Below, one piece after another: positions 26,846 to 34,455 of a DNA stretch of 64,000 nt. The notes beneath the pieces are model-generated. The model was not told the origin of the DNA, did no database searches, and saw only the letters and a list, made by a program, of their open reading frames with translations. The stretch's first letter is position 1; each line of letters opens with the position of its first letter. This DNA is from Varibaculum cambriense DSM 15806 (lineage in GTDB: Bacteria; Actinomycetota; Actinomycetes; Actinomycetales; Actinomycetaceae), in assembly GCF_000420065.1 (NCBI RefSeq), contig NZ_ATUF01000002.1, positions 682,001 to 746,000 on the forward strand, in the 5' to 3' direction. Made by a program: the position numbers and the translations under genes.

Positions 26846-29397
26846 TTAGGATAGCTTGGCGCAACTTGCGTGCCCACCTGCGACGTTTCCAAATGTCGCT
26901 ACTGGCGGTGGTACTAGGAGTGGCTTTCTTATCGGGAATTTTTGCGCTGCGCGCTACCCTCGCCGATTCCTATAATTCTTTGGTCGCATCCACCAATACC
27001 TATCAGTATTACCTGGTAGGAAAAACGCAGGGCGAAAAAGTGGAGGGACAGGCTCCCGTGCGCAAAAGCCTGCCCCTAAAGACCGTGCATCAAGCAGAAA
27101 AGATATCAGGGGTCAAGTATGCCGACCCTTATTTGGTGGATATCTGCATGCTGGCTGACCAGGACAATAAGCGCCTAGGTAAAGGCGGACAAGTCTCCCT
27201 TTTACAGGTAATTTATCCGGGGCACGCTCCCCAGCCTCGCTTGCTAAAAGGGCACGCTCCCCACGGTGAACAAGAAGTTGCTCTAGAGGAATCTGCAGCT
27301 AAACGCCTAGGCATAACTACTGGCCAAAAGCTGAAGGTTTACGTTTCTAGCGAAGGTAAAACTGCCAAAGTCAGCGGGATTTATCGCTTCCCCACCCCGG
27401 TTAGCTTCACCAACTATGTTTTTGTCGATGCTGACGGGTTCGTGCCCCTCACCCAAAAGCCTGCGCCGCTGGCCACCAACGCCGTTGGTATCACCGCTGA
27501 AAAGGGGATGTCTTCCCAGAAGCTGCGCGCCTCCCTCAATAACGAGTTTTCGGATACTGCGCAAGTAATGAGCCAAGCCGAATACAACGATGAAATAAAC
27601 GCGGCAGCTAATAGCTCCCTAGATTTTATCAACGTATTCCTGCTGGTATTCGCGGCAATCGCCCTATTTGTAGGGGCGTTTATTATTAGCAACACTTTCC
27701 AAATGATGGTGCGCGCCCAGCAACCACAATTTGCGATGCTGCGAGCAATCGGTGCTGGCGGAAGACAAGTCTTTTCGATTGTGGCACTGCAAGGTTTGCT
27801 AGTGGGCACCCTAGGTTCCCTGATCGGGGTAGGAGCCGGATATCTACTCACCCGCTTGGTTTCCTGGGGTTTGGCGAAAGCCGGATTCGAGGCATTACAA
27901 ATCGGCTGGTCATGGTCGATTACCCTCCTGGCTTTAACAGTAGGCATTCTGGTGACGGTAATCGGTTCCCTCTGGCCCGCCAGGTCAGCAGCGCTAACTC
28001 CTCCGGTTGAGGCGATGCGGCAGAACACGCAGACTCAAAAGCCAGTTTGGCCCCGCGCGATTATGGGAGCGGTGGTACTGGCGTTCGCGGTAGGACTGCT
28101 GGCGTGGGCCTGTTCTGATAGCGGGAAAACTGGCCGGTGGCTAGGGATCGGCGCCGCACTATTCTTGCTGGCTATGCTGATTTTAGTTGCTCCGCTATCG
28201 GCAGTAATAGTTAAAGCATTAGCGGGACTTATTTGGTGGTTGCGTCCTCATGCCCGCCTAGCGATGCGCACCTTGACTGCCAACCTGCGACAAACTGCCA
28301 ATACGGCCGCCGCCCTGATGATCGGGGTGGCTCTGGTAGCAGTGGGAGCGACTTTGGCTGCCTCTACTAAAGCCTCCACCAAATCGGTAATAGATCAGCA
28401 GATAAACGCCGATTTAGTGGTCAGTACGGATCCCACTGTTGTTTCACTTTCTCCTAGCCTTTTAAATAAAGCCGCCCAAGTCTCTGGGGTAGAACAGGTT
28501 GATCTGATGACCGGAATCGGTCTGTTTAGGATGACAGTTCCGGGGAAAAACCCGGAGCAAACCATGGTGCAAGTAACCTATCCGCAGTTCCAGCGCTACA
28601 TAAAGATGGACGCCATTACCGGATCAACCGCAGACTATTTCTCGCAGTCAGCGGATGGTCCTCAGGCGCTGGTTGCTAGCTCTTGGGCTCAATCTCAAGG
28701 GCTCGCCCCGGGGGACAAGATTCAGATAGGCGGGATTCACGGGCAAGAAACCGTTACCATCGCCGCCACTGTCGATACCGGATTCATATTCCTGGATGTG
28801 ATGGTACCTCACTCCCTGGCCAACAAACTAGGTCCAGAAGCAGCCGATATTACTACCAGCGCCGCCATCGAGATTAAAGATGGGGCTGACCTGGATCAAG
28901 TACAACGCGAGGTACAAAAAGTAGTTACCAAAAACCCCTTTATGGTGGTACAAACCCATAAGGAAGCGGCAGATAGAGTGGCAGCTACGGTAGATCAGGT
29001 TTTGTCAGTCCTGTACGCCCTGCTTGCATTATCACTGGTAATCGCCGCTTTAGGGATTATGAATACGCTATCGCTTTCAGTACAGCAACGCTTTAGAGAA
29101 CTGGGGCTAATCCGCACCGTGGGACTTTCTTCCCGGGGGCTCTCCCTGATGATTACCGTCGAATCAGTGCTGATTACGCTGGCAGGTACCCTCCTGGGGA
29201 TAGGTGGCGGGGTCTGCCTGGCAGTGTTCCTTTGCCGTTACCTAGCCGACCGAGGGATCAGCATTATCGAGATACCCTGGGGCTCGCTAGGGTTAATTTG
29301 TTTGCTGGCGGTACTGGTGGGAACGATTGCCGCGCTACTGCCGGCACGTCGCGCTCGGAGGATGCCGGTCTTAGAGGCGATCTCCGCTAGCGATTAG
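26842..29397 (+). CDS. ABC transporter permease, FtsX/MacB type
   Basis: An 851-residue permease with duplicated architecture. An N-terminal transmembrane helix and a MacB periplasmic-core-like extracellular domain (about 45-255) precede an FtsX helix bundle (about 260-395). Helices around 400-465, a second extracellular domain (about 510-700) and a second FtsX bundle (about 715-848) follow. This is the two-halves layout of actinobacterial permeases encoded beside a single ATPase. The overlap with the ATPase stop indicates translational coupling. The LRAIGAGGRQVF and LIRTVGLSSRGL loops match the conserved cytoplasmic coupling segments after the second helix of each bundle. Function is likely export or envelope remodelling; specificity cannot be told. 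Confidence 0.88.
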   Translation: MIRIAWRNLRAHLRRFQMSLLAVVLGVAFLSGIFALRATLADSYNSLVASTNTYQYYLVGKTQGEKVEGQAPVRKSLPLKTVHQAEKISGVKYADPYLVDICMLADQDNKRLGKGGQVSLLQVIYPGHAPQPRLLKGHAPHGEQEVALEESAAKRLGITTGQKLKVYVSSEGKTAKVSGIYRFPTPVSFTNYVFVDADGFVPLTQKPAPLATNAVGITAEKGMSSQKLRASLNNEFSDTAQVMSQAEYNDEINAAANSSLDFINVFLLVFAAIALFVGAFIISNTFQMMVRAQQPQFAMLRAIGAGGRQVFSIVALQGLLVGTLGSLIGVGAGYLLTRLVSWGLAKAGFEALQIGWSWSITLLALTVGILVTVIGSLWPARSAALTPPVEAMRQNTQTQKPVWPRAIMGAVVLAFAVGLLAWACSDSGKTGRWLGIGAALFLLAMLILVAPLSAVIVKALAGLIWWLRPHARLAMRTLTANLRQTANTAAALMIGVALVAVGATLAASTKASTKSVIDQQINADLVVSTDPTVVSLSPSLLNKAAQVSGVEQVDLMTGIGLFRMTVPGKNPEQTMVQVTYPQFQRYIKMDAITGSTADYFSQSADGPQALVASSWAQSQGLAPGDKIQIGGIHGQETVTIAATVDTGFIFLDVMVPHSLANKLGPEAADITTSAAIEIKDGADLDQVQREVQKVVTKNPFMVVQTHKEAADRVAATVDQVLSVLYALLALSLVIAALGIMNTLSLSVQQRFRELGLIRTVGLSSRGLSLMITVESVLITLAGTLLGIGGGVCLAVFLCRYLADRGISIIEIPWGSLGLICLLAVLVGTIAALLPARRARRMPVLEAISASD

Positions 29398-29476
29398 AGC
29401 CTAATGGCCAAGCCGAAACCCCCGCCACTGGCGCAGCGCCTGCAAGATTACCGGTTACTAGCAACGGTGCAGCTTA

Positions 29477-29677
29477 TCAATTAAACCAATCGTCGTCGGT
29501 TGCGGACGGAATATGCTTACGCCAATCGTCGTAATCATCGCCGTTATCTTCTTCGGCTTGATCGCGTTGCTTAGCCTGCAGCTCGCGCTGCAGTGCTTCA
29601 TAGTCCGTCTCGGGACTGTAGTACTTTAACTTACGCGCTACTTTTGTCTGTTTAGCCTTTTGACGGCCGCGCCCCAT
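29477..29677 (-). CDS. DUF3073 family protein
   Basis: A 66-residue protein starting MGRGRQKAKQTKVARKLKY, the invariant beginning of the actinobacterial DUF3073 family, followed by an acidic tail ending in DDDWFN. Function is unknown. The basic N-terminus could contact nucleic acid, but that is speculation. The gene stands alone between the convergent permease gene and the divergent-looking 180-bp gap upstream. Confidence 0.92.
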   Translation of the reverse strand: MGRGRQKAKQTKVARKLKYYSPETDYEALQRELQAKQRDQAEEDNGDDYDDWRKHIPSATDDDWFN

Positions 29678-29856
29678 GGCGTGACCCCCTCCACAATAAT
29701 CACGGGTACGTTAAACGCACCCTAAAACTTCTAAAATGTTCTGTATAAAAAGATACCCCATTACGGGCGCCAAGACCATTTGAATCGTCAGGTGAGGTTA
29801 ATGACACCAGCTGGCGATGACAATAGTCTTACTTCGTAAATAGGTAGAATTTAGGG

Positions 29857-30138
29857 TTACTTTAGAATCCGCCGCACCAGCAGCGCACCTAGCGCTAAAG
29901 CTCCCCCCGCAGCTAATGCCACCTTTCCCAAGGCTTCTGGCTTACCGGTACTGGCCTGCTGCACGGTATCTTGAGCCTTATCCGCCAAGGCGCGCGCCTT
30001 CTTTTGAGCATCGGCTTTTGCCCGCTCCACATTCGCTTTGGGAGAAAAATAATCGGAAAGTTCCTCTACGGTGCCACTTAAATCTGCCCGGGCAGCTTCA
30101 AGATCTGCCTTAATCTGACTTTCGCTGCGTGCTGCCAT
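29857..30138 (-). CDS. DUF3618 family membrane-anchored protein
   Basis: A 93-residue protein. The DUF3618 signature is clear: SQIKADLEAARADLSGTVEEL, followed by a lysine/alanine-rich helix and one C-terminal transmembrane helix (about 70-89) ending VRRILK. It follows the Holin-X family gene by one base, a pairing seen widely in actinobacteria. Function is unknown; a role in envelope organisation is commonly assumed, without direct evidence here. Confidence 0.9.
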   Translation of the reverse strand: MAARSESQIKADLEAARADLSGTVEELSDYFSPKANVERAKADAQKKARALADKAQDTVQQASTGKPEALGKVALAAGGALALGALLVRRILK

Positions 30139-30139
30139 T

Positions 30140-30814
30140 TTATTCCAAGCCTTTCTTTACCGCCGCAATACCTTCTTTTATACCTTCTTGAGGATCTGGT
30201 TTTTCAGAAATTCCTTTTTGCAAAGAAGCCTTGCCTACCAACGCTAGGATCAACAGCAACACCAAGAGGATGCCGGCAACAATCAGTTTCGCCGCCCATT
30301 CTGGTACTACCAGTGCCAGTGCCGCTGCTACTGCCCCAAATAGAAACCCCAACATATAGAGGGCGAGCACCCCCGCTACCACCAGGAGGGCAATTCCCAG
30401 CCCGGAACGTTTGGCCATATTCGTGGCCTTAACCTTCGCTAGCTCAATCTCCCCTTTTACCAGAGCCTGCACCTGGTCAGATAGTTTCGAAACCAGATTT
30501 CCCAGGTTAGGACGGGCAGATCCAGTTTCTACCCCCGCAGAAGCAGCCGGTTTGCTGGCAGCTCCTTCCTGGCTGGCATTTTCCCGCGCAGCCGGCTCTG
30601 GAGATACATAGCAGGGAATCCCTTTGCTACCCGTATCGGGAACCTTATTCGCTGCCGCCTGAGGAGCAGCAAATCCCTGCGGAGATACTCCATTTTGCGG
30701 GGAGTGGTAACCGGGAGTTGCCGGAACCCCCGGAGTTGCCCGATGTTCCGGCGGAGTGCCGGGTGCCGAATGATATCCGGGAGTAGGCGGTATCGGCCGC
30801 TGTGAATCTGACAT
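30140..30814 (-). CDS. Actinobacterial Holin-X (phage holin superfamily III) family protein
   Basis: A 224-residue protein. A Pro/Gly/Ala-rich N-terminal 110 residues leads to the family core: LGNLVSKLSDQVQALVKGEIELAKVK, then two long transmembrane hairpin helices (about 145-195) and a short lysine-rich end. Despite the name, chromosomal members are not lysis genes; they are small envelope proteins paired with DUF3618. The frame can be extended to 30835, but ATG at 30814 is chosen because AGGAG lies upstream of it while the earlier ATG lacks a ribosome site. It is translationally linked to the DUF3618 gene. Confidence 0.82.
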   Translation of the reverse strand: MSDSQRPIPPTPGYHSAPGTPPEHRATPGVPATPGYHSPQNGVSPQGFAAPQAAANKVPDTGSKGIPCYVSPEPAARENASQEGAASKPAASAGVETGSARPNLGNLVSKLSDQVQALVKGEIELAKVKATNMAKRSGLGIALLVVAGVLALYMLGFLFGAVAAALALVVPEWAAKLIVAGILLVLLLILALVGKASLQKGISEKPDPQEGIKEGIAAVKKGLE

Positions 30815-30953
30815 TTTCAAATCGCTCCTATCCATTGCTGAGAGCTGTTCCTTGTAGTAACCATATTCTAAGCTATGGCCAGTTTCTAGAGTTGAGCAGA
30901 GTTTCCCCCTTAGCGAATCCGGCTCCCGCGATCCGCTACTAACCGCCTGCTAC

Positions 30954-31328
30954 CTACTTGCTACGCGGGCACGGCAAGGAAAATACCGGCAAATAGGTAG
31001 TTAAATCTGAGCCCACGCCAGTGGCATTAATTTCCTGGCCATTAACGGCTTTTCCCCAGGTCAAGCTACCGGTGGCTAGGGAGAGCCAAGTGTCAGTTTT
31101 CATTTCCACCACCGCTGGCGGAGTTCCGCGCCGATGTACGGTTCCCGTGCCGATCTGTACTGCCCCAAAAGGTGGCACTCGCACCTCTACCGCCTGCCCC
31201 GGATGACGCTGGGCTAAAACTTGCAGGCTGTAACGTACCGCCGTGCCTTGATCTGCCCGGCTAGCATTTCCCCTACTCCAAGCTGCCAAAGCCGCCTGCC
31301 CGTCCTCCGCAGAAATTTTTCGTCCCAA
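30954..31328 (-). CDS. Bacterial sterol-carrier-like (SCP_3) family protein
   Basis: A 124-residue protein matching the small actinobacterial sterol-carrier-like family: an N-terminal helix (EDGQAALAAWSRG), RYSLQVLAQRHPGQAVEVRVPPFGAVQ and the end block VEMKTDTWLSLATGSLTWGKA. The fold is expected to bind a hydrophobic ligand, but substrate and role are unknown. It lies upstream of the Holin-X gene on the same strand with a 139-bp gap, and divergent from the efflux pump gene. Confidence 0.82.
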   Translation of the reverse strand: MGRKISAEDGQAALAAWSRGNASRADQGTAVRYSLQVLAQRHPGQAVEVRVPPFGAVQIGTGTVHRRGTPPAVVEMKTDTWLSLATGSLTWGKAVNGQEINATGVGSDLTTYLPVFSLPCPRSK

Positions 31329-31422
31329 AACCGGCCTCCTAAGTTACTAACTGGGCGGCACTGAGCGCACCCTGGCTGGCTTTACTACCGCTTTTAAGCC
31401 GCCACCCCTTAGGCTATAACCG

Positions 31423-32916
31423 ATGCACAATCCACAGCCAGACCGGCGTCAACGCTACGGCGCACTTTATACCTTGCTCTCGGCGGCCGCCCTGACCTTA
31501 CTGGCAGTGTCGATGCTTAACGTGTCTATCCCTTCCATGACCAAGGCACTGGGTCTAACCAGCAACGATGTGCAATGGATTATGGCAGGCTACACCCTGA
31601 TTTTTGGAATTGCGCTAATCCCGGCTGGCAGAATGGGGGATATCTGGGGGCATCGCCGCCTGTTTGTAATCGGGGTGGTGGTGTTCGGGATTTCCTCATT
31701 AGGAGCGGGTCTAGCTACGACCCCGCTGATTTTAATTTTGATGCGCCTCTTGACCGGAATCGGAGCCGCCATCATCAGTCCCCAAGTATTAGGGCTGATC
31801 CAGATACTTTTTCACGGAGAAGAACGCACCCGCGCTTACGGATCCTTCGGAATGGTTATCGGGATTGCCACCGCCATCGGTCCCACTATGGGCGGGGTAC
31901 TAATCGCGCTGCTGGGTACCGATCTGGGGTGGCGAGCCGGGTTTTTATTCAATATCCTCATTTGCCTAGTAATTATTTTCGTCACCTACCGCACTATTTC
32001 CCCTGACCCTACTCGCACCGCTAGCGACACCCGCCTTGATTTGCCGGGGATATTGCTGCTGGCGGCAGCCTTTTTGGCGGTGATGTATCCCTTTATCGAT
32101 GCCACTATGCCCAGTGGAGGACTGGGAAACTGGCGCTGGCTGTTACTGCCGGGCGGAGCCTTGGGGTTCCTCGGGTTTTGGGCGCTGGAAAACTTCCGAG
32201 AAAGACGCCAAATCCCGGTAGTCATGCCCCGCTCACTACTCCTAGATCCCTCCTACATGGTGGGCACGATAGTACTCACTGCATTTTGCGCGGGCTGGAC
32301 GGCGCTATTTATTATTTACACTCTTTATCTGCAACAAGGATTAGGAATAAGTCCCCTAGTAGCTGGACTTTTACAGATCCCCTTGGCACTAGGTTCCGCG
32401 ATTGCTTCCGCCCAATCGTCGCGTCTGACCATGAAGTGGGGTCGCTGGATTTTAGTAATCGCCTGCGCCCTCGTAATCATTTCTTTGACTGTTACCGTGT
32501 TAATAACTCGGACTGCCTCTCCCGGGAGCATCCCCTACCTGCTAATAGTCTCCATGTTCTGTTCAGGTTTAGGATCGGGAATTTTCTTTTCTCCTGCCCA
32601 AGCACTCTCGCTGCTTACGATACCTCCAGGTAGAGCTGGTGCGGCCGGGGGGATTTCTCAAACTGCGCAACGGGTAGGAGGAGCAATTGGGCTGGCGGGG
32701 GCCACTTTAGCTTTTTACCTGCGGCTAGGGGCCGTCGACGCTCCTCCCGGGAGCGAGCCAGCAAGGCAAGCCTACACCGGGGCATTTAGTTACGGAATGG
32801 CCGCGGTAGTAGCTTTCATCATCATCGCGTTCCTATTTGCACTGGCTGATGCGCTGAAGCGCCGGGAAAATCCGTTAAAGTTAGAAGTGAATCCGCCGGA
32901 GAAAGAGAATGAATAA
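31423..32916 (+). CDS. MFS drug/metabolite efflux transporter, DHA2 (14-TM, EmrB/QacA) type
   Basis: A 497-residue membrane protein with about 14 helices. MFS landmarks are present: GRMGDIWGHRRLF between helices 2 and 3 (motif A), LTGIGAAIISPQVLGLI in helix 4 and GMVIGIATAIGPTMGGVL in helix 5 (antiporter motif C, G-x3-GPxxGG). It probably exports toxic compounds or metabolites by proton antiport. It shares an operon with the small gene three bases downstream. No adjacent TetR or MarR regulator is visible. Confidence 0.9.
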   Translation: MHNPQPDRRQRYGALYTLLSAAALTLLAVSMLNVSIPSMTKALGLTSNDVQWIMAGYTLIFGIALIPAGRMGDIWGHRRLFVIGVVVFGISSLGAGLATTPLILILMRLLTGIGAAIISPQVLGLIQILFHGEERTRAYGSFGMVIGIATAIGPTMGGVLIALLGTDLGWRAGFLFNILICLVIIFVTYRTISPDPTRTASDTRLDLPGILLLAAAFLAVMYPFIDATMPSGGLGNWRWLLLPGGALGFLGFWALENFRERRQIPVVMPRSLLLDPSYMVGTIVLTAFCAGWTALFIIYTLYLQQGLGISPLVAGLLQIPLALGSAIASAQSSRLTMKWGRWILVIACALVIISLTVTVLITRTASPGSIPYLLIVSMFCSGLGSGIFFSPAQALSLLTIPPGRAGAAGGISQTAQRVGGAIGLAGATLAFYLRLGAVDAPPGSEPARQAYTGAFSYGMAAVVAFIIIAFLFALADALKRRENPLKLEVNPPEKENE

Positions 32917-32919
32917 ATA

Positions 32920-33267
32920 ATGGCTTTGGTAATTGGCATCTGCTACCTCCTGTTAGCAGCCTGCCTGGGGGTAGGACTGATTTTATTTCATCGCCAGCAT
33001 TTGCCCCGCGGCTCCCGGTGGGGGATCGTCAATGCCGCTACCACTGCCAGTGATAACGCCTGGATCCAGGCTCACCGAGCGGCAGCTCCCCTAGTGGGGG
33101 CTACCGCCGTGCTTTGTGTGATTAACGGCTTTGCCATCGCTGCTCTCACCGCCGACCATGCCGTATCAGTGCAGCTTATTTGCGCCTTAGGTGCCGCAAT
33201 TTTTACCGGGATCGTTTACTGGTCGGCGCGCCGGGTCGCCACTGCCAGTGCTAAGAAATATCGCTAG
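32920..33267 (+). CDS. Small SdpI-like membrane protein
   Basis: A 115-residue protein with three hydrophobic helices. The segment NAATTASDNAWIQAHRAAAPL resembles the N-x-x-T-x-x-S-x-x-x-W-x-x-AHR block of SdpI/YhfL-type proteins. SdpI is an immunity and signalling membrane protein in Bacillus; most distant members have no known role. It is co-transcribed with the efflux pump, from which it is separated by three bases. Assignment is by motif only. Confidence 0.6.
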   Translation: MALVIGICYLLLAACLGVGLILFHRQHLPRGSRWGIVNAATTASDNAWIQAHRAAAPLVGATAVLCVINGFAIAALTADHAVSVQLICALGAAIFTGIVYWSARRVATASAKKYR

Positions 33268-33278
33268 AAACCCTGCCT

Positions 33279-33749
33279 CTAAGAGCGAGCCAGAAACTCT
33301 ACCTCTACCTCGCAAGGGGCTCCTAGAGGGAGGGCAGCCACCCCCACTGCGGAGCGAATATGGGGCTGGTCAAAGAGCTTCCCAAAAGTATCCGAGGCAC
33401 CGTTAGCCACGCTCGCCTGCCCGGTAAAAGTGGGGCTGGAGGCTACGAACACGGTTACTTTTAGTACCCGCTCTAACTGATCTACCCCACCGGCGACCTC
33501 CGCGCCAGCAGCTAGGGCGTTAAGGGCGCAAACTTGGGCAGCCCGGTAGGCATCCTGAGGACTAACTTCCGCTCCTACTAGACCGGTGGCCACCAGTTCC
33601 CCGTCCACAACCGGAATCTGCCCGGAGGTGCGCACCACCAATCCGCCTGCGCCCTCCAAAGCAATGGCGGGAGTGTAGGCCGCCACCGGGGTCGCGACCG
33701 CTGGCAGTAGCATACCTGCCTGCTCCAGGCGCTTAGACACCTCGGACAT
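33279..33749 (-). CDS. RidA/YjgF family protein
   Basis: A 156-residue member of the Rid family, which hydrolyses reactive enamine/imine intermediates from PLP enzymes. The C-terminal signature RSAVGVAALPLGAPCEVEVEF is present with the substrate-contacting Arg. The N-terminal helix (SKRLEQAGMLLPAV) is of the longer Rv3678c-like subgroup. A GTG start at 33761 would overlap the upstream small gene; ATG at 33749 with GGTGA just before it is preferred. It lies next to whiB and the PBP gene, matching the mycobacterial order Rv3678c to Rv3683. Confidence 0.85.
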   Translation of the reverse strand: MSEVSKRLEQAGMLLPAVATPVAAYTPAIALEGAGGLVVRTSGQIPVVDGELVATGLVGAEVSPQDAYRAAQVCALNALAAGAEVAGGVDQLERVLKVTVFVASSPTFTGQASVANGASDTFGKLFDQPHIRSAVGVAALPLGAPCEVEVEFLARS

Positions 33750-33750
33750 C

Positions 33751-33912
33751 TTATTCACCACGCGGACGTTTTAGATAGGCGACCGGGTTTTCCCAACCAT
33801 TGGGGCCAGCAATAACACTGACCAGTTCCCAGCCGTCCTCGCCCCAGTTATCCAGAATCGCTTTCGTATTGTGCGACAGTAACGGAATCGTCGCATATTC
33901 CCATTTAGTCAT
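33751..33912 (-). CDS. Very small DUF4177-like protein (53 aa)
   Basis: A 53-residue gene easily missed because of its length. It begins MTKWEYATIPLLSHN and continues ILDNWGEDGWELVSV, the K-W-E-Y ... L-x-x-x-G-x-x-GWELV pattern of DUF4177 proteins, then ends in KRPRGE. Its stop is one base before the RidA start, implying coupled translation. In mycobacteria a similar small gene (Rv3678A) sits in the same place before the RidA gene, which supports it as real. Function unknown. Confidence 0.8.
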   Translation of the reverse strand: MTKWEYATIPLLSHNTKAILDNWGEDGWELVSVIAGPNGWENPVAYLKRPRGE

Positions 33913-33939
33913 GGCTCAAGTCTAATGGCAGCGAGGCGT

Positions 33940-34272
33940 CTAACGCACCCGCGCTAAAACATTGGGGGTGGTTGGTTGACGTAGCTCGGCCGCCAGTTCG
34001 TCATGAGACTCATTTAGCCATTGCCACCAGTCAGTTACGTCCTCGTAGTGACGCAACATCGCGCGACGTTCCCTTTCAGTGAGGCCACCCCACACCCCGT
34101 AGTTAGCTTCCGATTGCAAAGCATCGGCCAAGCATTCCAGACGGACTGGACACGCGAAACAACGGGTGCGAACTTGTCTTTGCGCCGCTCCCTGTACAAA
34201 TAGAGCATCCGGTTCCTGACCAGCACACAGAGCACGTGCGGCCCACGTCTCATCCTGGCTAAAACTCATCAT
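33940..34272 (-). CDS. WhiB-family iron-sulfur transcription factor (WhiB4-like by position)
   Basis: A 110-residue Wbl protein. The four cluster cysteines are Cys16, Cys38, Cys41 and Cys47 (C-x2-C-x5-C), followed by the GVWGG turn (59-63) and the basic LTERERRAMLRHY segment. Wbl proteins bind a [4Fe-4S] cluster and tune sigma-factor-dependent transcription, often sensing O2 or NO. It is divergent from a class A PBP gene across 183 bp, exactly as whiB4 is from ponA2 in Mycobacterium tuberculosis. The WhiB4 label is therefore by synteny; sequence subclass was not tested. Confidence 0.9.
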   Translation of the reverse strand: MMSFSQDETWAARALCAGQEPDALFVQGAAQRQVRTRCFACPVRLECLADALQSEANYGVWGGLTERERRAMLRHYEDVTDWWQWLNESHDELAAELRQPTTPNVLARVR

Positions 34273-34455
34273 TCACTCCTTGAGTTCTCGCGGCGACATT
34301 GCCTATATATGTGACCGTACCTACATTTTGCTAAAAACACAAAACGAAAATCAGAGAAAAATTTTACCTAAACCAATAGATGGTTATTGCCCACAATCTG
34401 CTCTCAACTGCCAACGAAGATGCCCAATGCCCCCGAAGCCAAGTAGGCTAGGAAT

